Positions 1-8,281 of a stretch of 64,000 nucleotides of DNA are shown here, piece by piece. Under the pieces are notes generated by a model. It was not told the DNA's origin. It ran no database searches and saw nothing but the letters and a program-made list of their open reading frames with translations. The DNA is from Pedobacter schmidteae (GTDB taxonomy: Bacteria; Bacteroidota; Bacteroidia; Sphingobacteriales; Sphingobacteriaceae): the NCBI RefSeq assembly GCF_900564155.1, contig NZ_LS999839.1, positions 617,097 to 681,096 on the forward strand. Reading direction: 5' to 3'. The position numbers and the translations under genes were made by a program. Each line of letters starts with the position of its first letter. The first letter of the stretch is position 1.

Positions 1-1
1 G

Positions 2-601
2 CCGCATATATCGGCCTATTCGCTAACAGTAGAACCAAGAACGGCACTGGCTAGCGCCATAAAAAGAGGTCAGCAGCCCCCCGTAAATGATGAGCAAAGT
101 GCAGCCCAGTTTATCACATTGATTGAACAGTTAAAAACAGGTGAGTTTGAGCATTATGAGATCTCTAATTTCAGTCAGCCGGACAAATATGCAGTTCACA
201 ATACCAATTACTGGCGGGGTGTACCTTACCTGGGCATTGGTCCATCTGCACATGGCTTTGACGGACAAACGCGTTACCACAATATAGCCAACAATGCAAA
301 GTACCTGGAGCAAATCCGAAAAGGAGAACTGGCCGAAACTATTGAAGAACTGGATAAATATGACAGGTTTAATGAATATATCATGACCTCCTTACGTACC
401 ATGTGGGGCACAGATTTGCATAAAATTGCTGCCGATTATGGTAACGTGTTTATGGACGATACTTTAAAAGCCATCCGGCCTTTTATAAAAAAGAAATGGC
501 TAACGAATGAAAAAGACCATCTGGTTCTGACACAGGAAGGTAAATTATTTGCAGATTACATCGCCTCTGAGTTATTTTTGATTCAGGATGACCATCTTTA
601 A
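2..601 (+). CDS. hemW: HemW-like radical SAM protein, C-terminal part (5' end outside window)
   Basis: The reading frame is open from base 2, so the gene starts before the window. The first codons give PHISAYSLTVEPRTAL, typical of the central part of HemW, formerly called oxygen-independent coproporphyrinogen III oxidase-like. About 200 C-terminal residues are present, including NYWRGVPYLGIGPSAHGF and a C-terminal HemN-type domain ending at a TAA. The radical SAM CxxxCxxC motif must lie upstream and cannot be checked. HemW is known as a haem chaperone that inserts haem into respiratory enzymes, not a decarboxylase. An apparent start at 119 is only an internal codon. It is followed 27 bp later by an SDR gene on the same strand. 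Confidence 0.9.
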   Translation, partial: PHISAYSLTVEPRTALASAIKRGQQPPVNDEQSAAQFITLIEQLKTGEFEHYEISNFSQPDKYAVHNTNYWRGVPYLGIGPSAHGFDGQTRYHNIANNAKYLEQIRKGELAETIEELDKYDRFNEYIMTSLRTMWGTDLHKIAADYGNVFMDDTLKAIRPFIKKKWLTNEKDHLVLTQEGKLFADYIASELFLIQDDHL

Positions 602-628
602 CCCTTATTACCCATAGGATATAAACTC

Positions 629-1417
629 ATGAAGAATAAAGTTATTTGGATCACCGGTGCATCTTCCGGTATTGGCGAGGCACTGGTTTATGCTTACAAT
701 AATACAGGAGCAAAACTTATTCTTTCGTCCCGCAACAGAGATGAACTTTACAGAGTTAAAAGCGCCTGTAAAAGTCCGGTAAATATACATGTGCTCCCCT
801 TAGACCTTGAAAATACGGATTCATTGGCCGATAAAGCGGAAGATGCCATCCGTATTTATGGTCATATAGATATATTGATCAATTGCGGTGGCGTCAGTCA
901 GCGTAGTCTGGCTTTGGAAACCACACTGGCAACCGAGCAACGCTTGATGAATATCAACTTTTGGGGTACAGTAGCCCTCAGCAAAGCGGTCATCCCCAAC
1001 ATGATTCAACATGGAGGAGGCAAGGTCATTTGTATCAGCAGCCTGGTGGGTAAATTTGGCACACGTTTCCGTTCTTCCTATGCTGCCTCAAAGCACGCAT
1101 TACACGGCTATTTTGACTCCTTGCGATCGGAAGTATTTGACAAAAACATTCAGATCACCATCGTTTGTCCTGGCTTCATTAAAACGAATGTCTCCATCAA
1201 TGCACTGACGGCAGACGGGACTCCACAGGGCACAATGGATGAGGGCCAAGACAATGGTGTACCAGCAGCAGATTGTGCCAGACAAATTGTAGCAGCCATC
1301 AACCAAAACAAAGAAGAGGTATATATTGGTGGCAAAGAAGTGAAGGGCGTATGGTTTAAACGTTTCTTTCCACTCAAATTCTCCAAATATATGAGAACCG
1401 CAAAAGTAACCCGATAA
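629..1417 (+). CDS. Short-chain dehydrogenase/reductase (SDR family)
   Basis: A 262-residue classical SDR. The Rossmann nucleotide-binding motif TGASSGIG is at residues 9-16, the structural NxG turn at 85-87 (NCG), the catalytic Ser near 138, and the YxxxK pair is Y151/K155. Length and motifs fit an NAD(P)H-dependent cytosolic oxidoreductase of the DltE/YqjQ-like group. The C-terminal tail (VWFKRFFPLKFSKYM) is hydrophobic/basic, as in SDRs that work on lipid-like substrates, but the substrate is not known. It lies 27 bp after hemW and may be co-transcribed. Its stop codon is 1 bp from the stop of the convergent FGE-like gene, with no terminator between. Confidence 0.9.
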   Translation: MKNKVIWITGASSGIGEALVYAYNNTGAKLILSSRNRDELYRVKSACKSPVNIHVLPLDLENTDSLADKAEDAIRIYGHIDILINCGGVSQRSLALETTLATEQRLMNINFWGTVALSKAVIPNMIQHGGGKVICISSLVGKFGTRFRSSYAASKHALHGYFDSLRSEVFDKNIQITIVCPGFIKTNVSINALTADGTPQGTMDEGQDNGVPAADCARQIVAAINQNKEEVYIGGKEVKGVWFKRFFPLKFSKYMRTAKVTR

Positions 1418-1418
1418 A

Positions 1419-2582
1419 CTAATCAGCCACGCACCTGAAACCGGTATTTTCCAACCCTGTATCTATAGAAGATTTCATTTTAGAGCTTACCCTGTAGCCC
1501 TTGCAGTAAGAAGAATGGCACATAAAAGAGCCTCCTCTGATAACTTTCTTAGGAATTCCAGGCTCCTCAGGATCATAGCTTTTGGCAGGGCCATTAGGAT
1601 TATCCTGTTTCCCTTTCAGGGTTTTATAATAATCGGCCGTGTACCAGTCTGCAGTCCACTCCCATACATTGCCCGACATGTCATACAAGCCATATCCGTT
1701 GGCAGCGAATGATTTTACAGGAGCAACACTTGAAAAACCATCTGTTTTTAAATCATTGTATGGAAACTCTCCCTGCCAGGTATTAGCCTTGATTTTACCC
1801 TTGGTTAGATCTTCATCACCCCATGGATATTTTTTACTTTTAAGTCCTCCTCTTGCCGCATATTCCCATTCCGCTTCAGTAGGTAAACGTTTTCCTGCCC
1901 ATTTCGCATAAGCCACAGCATCTATCCACGACACCTGGGTAACAGGATAATTATCTTTTCCGATGATATTACTTTTCGGCCCTTGTGGATGTTTCCAGCT
2001 GGCACCTGTTGTCCAGCTCCACCATTGCGATACATCGTTGATGTTTACCCGCTTATTAGGCTTTTTAAAGGTCAACGAAGCAGGCTGCAACAACTCCTCT
2101 GCAGGTTTAGGCGTACCCGGAGGCAATTGTTTCTTCAACTCTTCCCAATCCGGTTTGCGCTCGGCCTGGGTAACATAGCCGGTAGCCTTTACAAAACGGG
2201 CAAACTGGGCATTAGTTACTTCCGATTCATCTATCCAGAATCCCTTTACACCAACTGCATGTGCAGGATATTCATCAGGCCGTCCCTCGTTGTCGGCCGC
2301 CCCCATCATAAAATCGCCCGCGGGGATAAATTTCATTCCTGTACGGTCAGCCTTCCCTTGTTTTCCTGTGGAACCAAGCGAGTCGACCTGGCCCAGAGAT
2401 CCAAATCTTTTAGGCAATTTAGCACTGCAACAACTTGAATCCTTCATGGTGCCACCGCTCTCTCCGATCGTAACACTATCGGCGCGCTCAACGCTCTCAA
2501 CGTTCTCTGCGGTTTTAACATTCTTCTGATTACACGAGGTGATCACCATCACCGCCAACAAGGATAAAATAGCTCTTTTCAC
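1419..2582 (-). CDS. Formylglycine-generating enzyme (FGE/SUMF1) family lipoprotein
   Basis: 387 residues starting at GTG. The N-terminus is a short lipoprotein signal with lipobox Cys17 (ITSC), so the protein is probably anchored in an envelope membrane. The FGE-sulfatase domain runs from about residue 82 (GMKFIPAGDFMMGA) to the end and contains WGDE, DMSGNVWEWT, RGGSF and GFRCVAD. The two cysteines that bind copper in true FGEs are kept: C355 and C360 in MCHSSYC. An extra CC pair (51-52) precedes the domain. A true FGE converts a sulfatase Cys to formylglycine, but no sulfatase is encoded in this window. It is the last gene of a minus-strand group after DUF1501 (40 bp) and DUF1800. Confidence 0.88.
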   Translation of the reverse strand: MKRAILSLLAVMVITSCNQKNVKTAENVESVERADSVTIGESGGTMKDSSCCSAKLPKRFGSLGQVDSLGSTGKQGKADRTGMKFIPAGDFMMGAADNEGRPDEYPAHAVGVKGFWIDESEVTNAQFARFVKATGYVTQAERKPDWEELKKQLPPGTPKPAEELLQPASLTFKKPNKRVNINDVSQWWSWTTGASWKHPQGPKSNIIGKDNYPVTQVSWIDAVAYAKWAGKRLPTEAEWEYAARGGLKSKKYPWGDEDLTKGKIKANTWQGEFPYNDLKTDGFSSVAPVKSFAANGYGLYDMSGNVWEWTADWYTADYYKTLKGKQDNPNGPAKSYDPEEPGIPKKVIRGGSFMCHSSYCKGYRVSSKMKSSIDTGLENTGFRCVAD

Positions 2583-2622
2583 TTAGCTAAATTAATGATA
2601 AAAAATATAGCATAAAAACCAC

Positions 2623-3888
2623 CTAGCGCATTACACCAATTTTTTTACCATCCCAGTCAGGAAACAGCACTTTATCGTTACTTATATTTAAATGCCTATC
2701 GGCCACCTCACTAAATACGCTCCTGAAGTCGGTAGTTACCGCAAGGTCCCGGCCATCTTCCAGATTCTCTACAGCGAGTGTATTTACCACACCATGTACC
2801 AATCCACCATTTACTCCGTTCCCCAAAATAAAATTACAGGAAGCCCTGCCATGATCCGTTCCACCTGTGCCATTCTGTTTCACCGTACGGCCAAATTCGG
2901 TCATGGTCATTACCGTTACATCATCCTGATAAGTACCCATATCTGTCCAGAATGCCATAATGCTATTGCTCAGATCATTTACGTTCCTGGCAAAAATACC
3001 GGTATCCGCCCCCTGATTAAAATGCGTATCCCATCCTCCCGATTCCGCAAAGGCAACTTCCATCCCCACATCCATTTTAATCAACTGGGCAATCTGTTTC
3101 AACGAATTTCCTAAGGCTGAGTTTGGATACATGGCACCATTGGCAGGTACATAATTTTTTACATCTACTTTTTGCAACATTTTTATCGCATCGAAGCTTT
3201 CTTTTCCTGTCTCTTTTAGCAGGCCCGAGGAAGTAGTGTCATACAAATCTTCAAAACTTTTAGCAGCCATATTAGCGCCTTTAACATTCCCTCTCAGTTG
3301 AATATTAAAATCCTGTAAATTACTGATGGCTACGGCCGGATTATCCCCATAAAATGACCTTGGTAATGATGAGGTCAAACTTACACCCTGGAAAGGAGTA
3401 GCACCGTCATGTCCAAGCAAACCTACCGCACGGTTTAACCAGCCACTATCTGTACCTTTTCTAAAAGGTGTACCCGATTCCATATAATCCTGTGCATCGA
3501 AATGCGAGCGGGTATTGTTTGGAGAGCCAATACCATGCACAATCGCCATTCTCTTTTCTCTGAACATCTTTTCAAACGCAACCATAGAAGGATGCAATCC
3601 GAACCGTCCGTCCAGATCGATAAGGGGAGTTGTTTTACCGCCTTTAGCAGCAGACATAAATAAGGTAGGTCGAGCGGCCTTCAAATAGTCGTCCATAAAA
3701 GGGGTAACCGCCATCAGCCCATCCATAGCACCGCGCTGAAAAATGCAGACCATTATTTTTCTTCTTTTAAATAGGCCTGGGGCTTTAGTTTCGGCAACAG
3801 CTTCGGCTAAAAATCCGGGAATACCGCCCAATCCTATTCCAAATAGGGCCAATCCACCTGCTTTTATAAATCCTCTTCTTGAAGTCAT
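2623..3888 (-). CDS. DUF1501 family exported protein (Tat signal)
   Basis: 421 residues. The N-terminus MTSRRGFIKAGG is a twin-arginine signal (SRRGFIK) followed by a hydrophobic stretch, so export of a folded protein by Tat is likely. The body matches the DUF1501 family, which is related to the alkaline phosphatase/sulfatase superfamily. Visible family patterns include IFQRGAMDGL, GSPNNTRSHFDAQDYME, ESGGWDTHFNQG and MTEFGRT. The biochemical function is not established. It lies 17 bp downstream of the DUF1800 gene, and DUF1501 and DUF1800 genes are commonly neighbours, suggesting a shared envelope function. Confidence 0.9.
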   Translation of the reverse strand: MTSRRGFIKAGGLALFGIGLGGIPGFLAEAVAETKAPGLFKRRKIMVCIFQRGAMDGLMAVTPFMDDYLKAARPTLFMSAAKGGKTTPLIDLDGRFGLHPSMVAFEKMFREKRMAIVHGIGSPNNTRSHFDAQDYMESGTPFRKGTDSGWLNRAVGLLGHDGATPFQGVSLTSSLPRSFYGDNPAVAISNLQDFNIQLRGNVKGANMAAKSFEDLYDTTSSGLLKETGKESFDAIKMLQKVDVKNYVPANGAMYPNSALGNSLKQIAQLIKMDVGMEVAFAESGGWDTHFNQGADTGIFARNVNDLSNSIMAFWTDMGTYQDDVTVMTMTEFGRTVKQNGTGGTDHGRASCNFILGNGVNGGLVHGVVNTLAVENLEDGRDLAVTTDFRSVFSEVADRHLNISNDKVLFPDWDGKKIGVMR

Positions 3889-3905
3889 GATGATAATTTT
3901 AAGAT

Positions 3906-5900
3906 TTATTTACGTTGAAATTCCGGGGAGCCAATAATTACGCCCACTACCTGTGCCAGCATGGTATTCGTTCCTGTGGCACTTATTATTTTATTCGCTT
4001 TTTTTCCATATCCCTTATTGGCCGCCCTTGCTTCCTTTTTATCCGTCATATCCATGCGCTGCTGGTCTCCGGCAGTCATCATATCCATGGTTTCGACAGG
4101 GGTACTCGCTTTTGCAGCAGCAGTTTCTACTTTATTGGCCAGGTCAGGATCATTTAACATCGGTTTTAAACGTTTCACAGTTTCTGCTACATCACGTTCG
4201 GGCATGATCAGCTTACAATAAATCTGCAAGGCTGCATCTGCACTTTCCGGCTCATGATTATTGTTTAATGCAGTCAGGTTTATTTTTATTCCCGGAATAC
4301 GCTGTGTAGCCAACGCTAGTCCAAAGTTCATCCGGTTCAGCAAAGATCCAGTGTTGATCCAATATTGGCCTCGGTCCGGAAATCCCGTAGGCGCCTGGTA
4401 ATAGTACATCCGCTGCCCCATTTTATTGATCCAGTTGTACAGTTGAAAAGGCTGGGTAATTTCTGCATTTAAACTTCGTACCGCACTTATGGCTAGCTCA
4501 AAAGGGGATTTTGTCTTTTCACGCAAAGCCTCTTTGCTCCAAAACTCAGGAGCTGAAGCCATTGTAATCATGACTTTTTTAATATCCCCATCTGTTTTGG
4601 TAAAAGTGCTTGCCATTTTATCAACCAATGATTGAGGCGGACTATCGTTTACAAACCTTATCGCTATTTTTTTGGAAATGAATTTAGCAGTTGATGGATG
4701 ATGTGCCAGCATGCTCAATAATTCCACACCTTCTTCGTATCCTCTATTGGCAGGGAAACGTTTACCCAATACCACTTTTTCCCCGTTATCATGCCGGGTA
4801 GGTATGAAAAGAAAATCGCCATCATGTACAAAACCCTTTTTTTCAAGCGTATTGGCATCCATTCTTTCCAACAGATTTTTGCCTGCGGAACCGTATCCCC
4901 TATCTCCCATTGGCGCAATGGTCCAGCCTGTTAAAACCCTTGCAGCCTGTGTTACATCGCTTTGCGTATAGCCCCCGTCAACGCCCAAAGTATGCAATTC
5001 CATCACCTCACGGGCATAATTTTCATTCAGTCCACCCTGTTTCTTTTTCTCCTGAAGCTTTTTTAACGCACTTGAATTAGCCTTTAGTCTTGCTCTTGCT
5101 GCACCTGACCTATTCATTGGCCGGTTCCCTTCCATTTGCATTTGCATCCCATCGTTATTTCCAATAGGCTTCCCACTGCTCGAAAAATTATCCAGATACA
5201 TCAGCATAGCCGGCGATTTAGCCGTAGCCATCAGCAATGTTTCGAATTTACCTGTCACATTAGGTCTGATTACATCCCTTTCATATGCAGGAATAAAAGA
5301 TGCACTTTGATTTTTTGTCAGGGAAACATTAAAATGATTGAACCAGAAATCAGTAAGCAGTTCGTGCAATTGATTGTTGGTATAGGCAGCCCTTAATATT
5401 TTCTGATTAAAAAACTGTCGGAAGAGTTCCTGTTGTGGTTTATAGCCTTTAGATTCCATGTAAATCTTTACCTGATCGCGATAAGCTTTTCCGTCACTTT
5501 TGTTGACCGAGTCCTTATTGATCACACCGTCTTTAATGGCCATCCGCACAGCTTCACCTGGGCGGGGATATTTATTTTCAACCTCAGCATTAGTTAGGTT
5601 GATGTCATCATACTGGCTCAACGATTTGTTTAGCACCGCATCCTCCATCTTCCCTTCCAGTTGTTGCTCAAACCATTTCTCCAGTCCAATTTTTACCACC
5701 TCATCAATGTCTTCGGCTTTGGCACCGTAAGTAAATCTGCTTAGCAGGTGCGCTGCAGCCTGGCGTTCGTTTAATCCAGCCTGTTTATAAGGGAATGCAA
5801 ATTTTATGGCTGCCGGCTTGTCGTTTTGAAAACCTGTACAAAATATAGCTGCAAAAACCAGGAATACAAATGAATAGATAACTTTTGCTGATGTGCTCAT
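3906..5900 (-). CDS. DUF1800 family exported protein
   Basis: 664 residues with an N-terminal signal/transmembrane segment (residues about 7-24). DUF1800 hallmarks are visible: AAAHLLSRFTYGA near the start, LLTDFWFNHFNVS, ENYAREVMELHTLGVDGGYTQSDV, VLTGWT, and ISKKIAIRFV. Its function is unknown, but the family is widespread in Bacteroidota, Planctomycetota and Proteobacteria beside DUF1501 genes. A Met/Asp/Lys-rich low-complexity stretch (around 610-640) precedes the C-terminus. It is the first gene of a three-gene minus-strand unit (DUF1800, DUF1501, FGE-like lipoprotein). Confidence 0.9.
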   Translation of the reverse strand: MSTSAKVIYSFVFLVFAAIFCTGFQNDKPAAIKFAFPYKQAGLNERQAAAHLLSRFTYGAKAEDIDEVVKIGLEKWFEQQLEGKMEDAVLNKSLSQYDDINLTNAEVENKYPRPGEAVRMAIKDGVINKDSVNKSDGKAYRDQVKIYMESKGYKPQQELFRQFFNQKILRAAYTNNQLHELLTDFWFNHFNVSLTKNQSASFIPAYERDVIRPNVTGKFETLLMATAKSPAMLMYLDNFSSSGKPIGNNDGMQMQMEGNRPMNRSGAARARLKANSSALKKLQEKKKQGGLNENYAREVMELHTLGVDGGYTQSDVTQAARVLTGWTIAPMGDRGYGSAGKNLLERMDANTLEKKGFVHDGDFLFIPTRHDNGEKVVLGKRFPANRGYEEGVELLSMLAHHPSTAKFISKKIAIRFVNDSPPQSLVDKMASTFTKTDGDIKKVMITMASAPEFWSKEALREKTKSPFELAISAVRSLNAEITQPFQLYNWINKMGQRMYYYQAPTGFPDRGQYWINTGSLLNRMNFGLALATQRIPGIKINLTALNNNHEPESADAALQIYCKLIMPERDVAETVKRLKPMLNDPDLANKVETAAAKASTPVETMDMMTAGDQQRMDMTDKKEARAANKGYGKKANKIISATGTNTMLAQVVGVIIGSPEFQRK

Positions 5901-6243
5901 ACCATCTTGATTTTAATTACAATGCTATGACCTTACAAATTCTAAAAGGATTAAAATTCCGATCAAATAATTTTAAGTATCAACAGTTACAGGCAATTAA
6001 AAGTTTTTCCCTGATTCCAAGTCCACCTTTCAGATTCTTCGTATCTGTTACTATAAAATCATTTAAACTATCAAATAGAGGTACTGATTGAAATTCTTTT
6101 TTTGTTGCTTACACTATACTTACCCCCCTTTAAAACTCCTGACTTTAAAACTCCAATTGTCAGCTTATTTCAATTTTTCATATCAACACTACCACCCAAT
6201 TTATTGTTTATATAGTTTTGCTTCATCTTAACATTTTATTCAT
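5901..6243. other. 343-bp divergent intergenic region
   Basis: This separates the minus-strand DUF1800 operon from the plus-strand JmjC-like genes. It is AT-rich and has no credible ORF. It must hold promoters for both directions. Two notable items are a 12-nt perfect direct repeat (CTTTAAAACTCC at 6128-6139 and 6143-6154, period 15 bp) and a -7-like box at 6213-6220. No RNA gene or mobile-element end was recognised. Confidence 0.6.
6213..6220 (+). promoter_or_regulatory. Possible -7 promoter box for the first JmjC-like gene
   Basis: TAGTTTTG matches the Bacteroidota -7 consensus TAnnTTTG and lies 23 bp before the ATG at 6244. No convincing TTTG -33 element is seen at the usual spacing, so this is a weak prediction. 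Confidence 0.3.
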
Positions 6244-7125
6244 ATGAAGTTCAACCTAACTCCTATTGATATCGTTAATGACATCAGCAAATCAGATTTT
6301 GAAAGGCACTATCTGAATACTCGCAAACCACTTATTATCAAAAACATGGCTAAATCCTGGCCAGCATACGATAAGTGGAGCCTCGACTACATGAAAACCG
6401 TTGTTGGCGATAAAACGGTCCCACTTTATGATAGCTCAAAAGCCGACCCATCCAAACCGATTAATGCAGCAGCTGCAGAGATGAAATTTGAGGACTATAT
6501 AGAGCTGATTAAAAATACACCTACTGACCTACGGATATTTCTGTTTGATCCGATTAAGCAGGCGCCCAAATTACTGGAAGACTATCGCCCCCCAAAAGAT
6601 TTGATGGGTGGCTTTTTAGACAGCTATCCCAATATGTTTTTTGGTGGCAAGGGCTCAGTTACCTTTTTACACTATGATATAGACCTTGCCCATATATTTC
6701 ATACCCATTTTAATGGACGTAAACATGTGATCTTGTTCGAAAACAAATGGAAAGAACGCCTGTACCAAATTCCCTATGCCACCTATGCACTTGAAGATTA
6801 TGATGTGGAACGTCCTGATTTTAATAGATTCCCGGCTTTAGAAGGTGTCAAAGGAATAGAAGCATTTCTTGAACATGGTGATACCTTGTTTATGCCTACA
6901 GGTTACTGGCACTGGATGAAATATCTCGACGGCTCTTTCTCTATTAGTTTGCGGGCCTGGGACAAATCCTGGGCAGTAAAGGCCAAAAGTTTATATAACC
7001 TGACCCTTCAACGTAAGTTTGACGATTTTATGAAAGCCAATTTCAAAGAAAAATACATGAACTGGAAGGAACAACTGGCCATTAAAAGGGCCAACAAGGC
7101 ACTGGCCAGACAAAAACCCGCTTAA
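6244..7125 (+). CDS. JmjC/cupin-like 2-oxoglutarate-dependent oxygenase, copy 1
   Basis: 293 residues, cytosolic. It resembles the cupin_8 / JmjC family: a double-stranded beta-helix Fe(II)/2-oxoglutarate oxygenase fold. Likely iron ligands are H143 and D145 (FLHYDID) and H223 (GYWHWM). The 80-residue spacing between the two His equals that in human FIH (H199/H279). K160 in GRKHVILF may bind 2-oxoglutarate. GDTLFMPTG precedes the distal His, as usual. The family hydroxylates proteins (Asn, Arg, His) or small molecules; the substrate here is unknown. A paralogue of exactly the same length follows after 196 bp. Start ATG 6244 follows a run of stop codons. Confidence 0.85.
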   Translation: MKFNLTPIDIVNDISKSDFERHYLNTRKPLIIKNMAKSWPAYDKWSLDYMKTVVGDKTVPLYDSSKADPSKPINAAAAEMKFEDYIELIKNTPTDLRIFLFDPIKQAPKLLEDYRPPKDLMGGFLDSYPNMFFGGKGSVTFLHYDIDLAHIFHTHFNGRKHVILFENKWKERLYQIPYATYALEDYDVERPDFNRFPALEGVKGIEAFLEHGDTLFMPTGYWHWMKYLDGSFSISLRAWDKSWAVKAKSLYNLTLQRKFDDFMKANFKEKYMNWKEQLAIKRANKALARQKPA

Positions 7126-7253
7126 ATTTAGAGATTCGAGTTTAAGATGCTGTTTGCACCGAATTCACTTCGGCATCCGTCAGCAAACCAAAAAATAACA
7201 TAGTTACGCTACCGATTTAAATTCAGCATAACGTATGTAAAAAAAATTTTCTC

Positions 7254-7261
7254 TAAGTTTG
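7254..7261 (+). promoter_or_regulatory. Possible -7 promoter box for the second JmjC-like gene
   Basis: TAAGTTTG matches TAnnTTTG and lies 60 bp before the second JmjC-like start. No clear -33 element is present. Together with the 196-bp gap it suggests, weakly, that the second copy can be transcribed on its own. Confidence 0.3.
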
Positions 7262-7321
7262 TTCTAAATAAGGTCGGTAATTAGCATTAAGCTATTCCCA
7301 TGCATCTTATCATTAACTTAT

Positions 7322-8203
7322 ATGAGCTTTATTTTAAAGCCGGTAGATACCGTGGAGAGCATCAGCCCAGCTGATTTTAAAAAAAACTACCTGGATGCAC
7401 GCCGTCCGTTGATCATTAAAGGGTTAACGAAATCATGGCCGGCAAGGGAAAAATGGAATACAGATTACCTGAAACAAATTGGCGGCGATATCACCGTCAG
7501 TTTGATGGACAATTCTAAGGCCGATCCATCCAAGCCCATCAACGCCTCGGTAGCCGAAATGAAATTTGGAGACTACCTGGATCTGATCAAAAGAGAACCT
7601 ACCGAACTGCGTATCTTCTTTTTTAATCTTTTTAAACATCATCCCGATCTGATCAACGACATTGTTATCCCCAAAGACCTGATGGGCGGCTTTATAGAAA
7701 GTATGCCAGCCATGTTCTTCGGCGGTTCCAACTCTGTTACCTTTTTACATTACGATATAGACTTGCCCCATCTTTTCCATACCCACTTTGGTGGCCGTAA
7801 ACACATCATATTGTTCGATAATAAATGGAAAGAAAGGCTCTATTGTATCCCTAATGCCACTTATGCATTAGAAGATTATGATGTAGCGAATCCTGATTTC
7901 GAGAAATTTCCAGCCTTAAAAGGTGTTGAAGGCTATGAAGTATTCCTGGAACACGGTGATACCTTATTTATGCCAACAGGCATGTGGCACTGGATGAAAT
8001 ACCTGGACGGATCCTTCTCTTTAAGCTTAAGGGCCTGGGACGCTTCAATAACCAGAAAGGCACAAAGTGTCTTCAATCTGGCAATTAAAGGCGGATTAGA
8101 CAGCGTGTTAAAAATGGCCTTCAAGGCTCCGTATGCAAAATGGAGAGAGCGTTTGGCCGTTAAAAGAGCCGAAAGAGCACTAGCAAACGGAAATCCGAAG
8201 TAG
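7322..8203 (+). CDS. JmjC/cupin-like 2-oxoglutarate-dependent oxygenase, copy 2
   Basis: 293 residues, co-linear with the preceding gene without visible gaps in the catalytic half and roughly 60% identical by eye. The same likely iron ligands are kept at H143, D145 (FLHYDID) and H223 (GMWHWM), with the same GRKHIILF stretch. The two copies differ most in the first 60 residues and in the segment 100-120 (FNLFKHHPDLIND here), which may be substrate-facing. This looks like a tandem duplication followed by divergence while both active sites were retained. Substrate unknown. Confidence 0.85.
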   Translation: MSFILKPVDTVESISPADFKKNYLDARRPLIIKGLTKSWPAREKWNTDYLKQIGGDITVSLMDNSKADPSKPINASVAEMKFGDYLDLIKREPTELRIFFFNLFKHHPDLINDIVIPKDLMGGFIESMPAMFFGGSNSVTFLHYDIDLPHLFHTHFGGRKHIILFDNKWKERLYCIPNATYALEDYDVANPDFEKFPALKGVEGYEVFLEHGDTLFMPTGMWHWMKYLDGSFSLSLRAWDASITRKAQSVFNLAIKGGLDSVLKMAFKAPYAKWRERLAVKRAERALANGNPK

Positions 8204-8281
8204 CCCCTGGGATTTTTACACCCCTATAACATTACTGATACCACAAACTTTTACCTTCGATAATTCGTTTATACAACGTAT

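Noticed and set aside
1983..2438. 151-codon plus-strand ORF opposite the FGE-like gene
   Set aside because: Cys/Arg-rich shadow reading frame without homology features; the minus-strand FGE domain is clear.
7140..7190. Small nested inverted repeats after the first JmjC-like gene
   Set aside because: Stems of only 5-6 bp in competing pairings and no T-run; not a convincing terminator.
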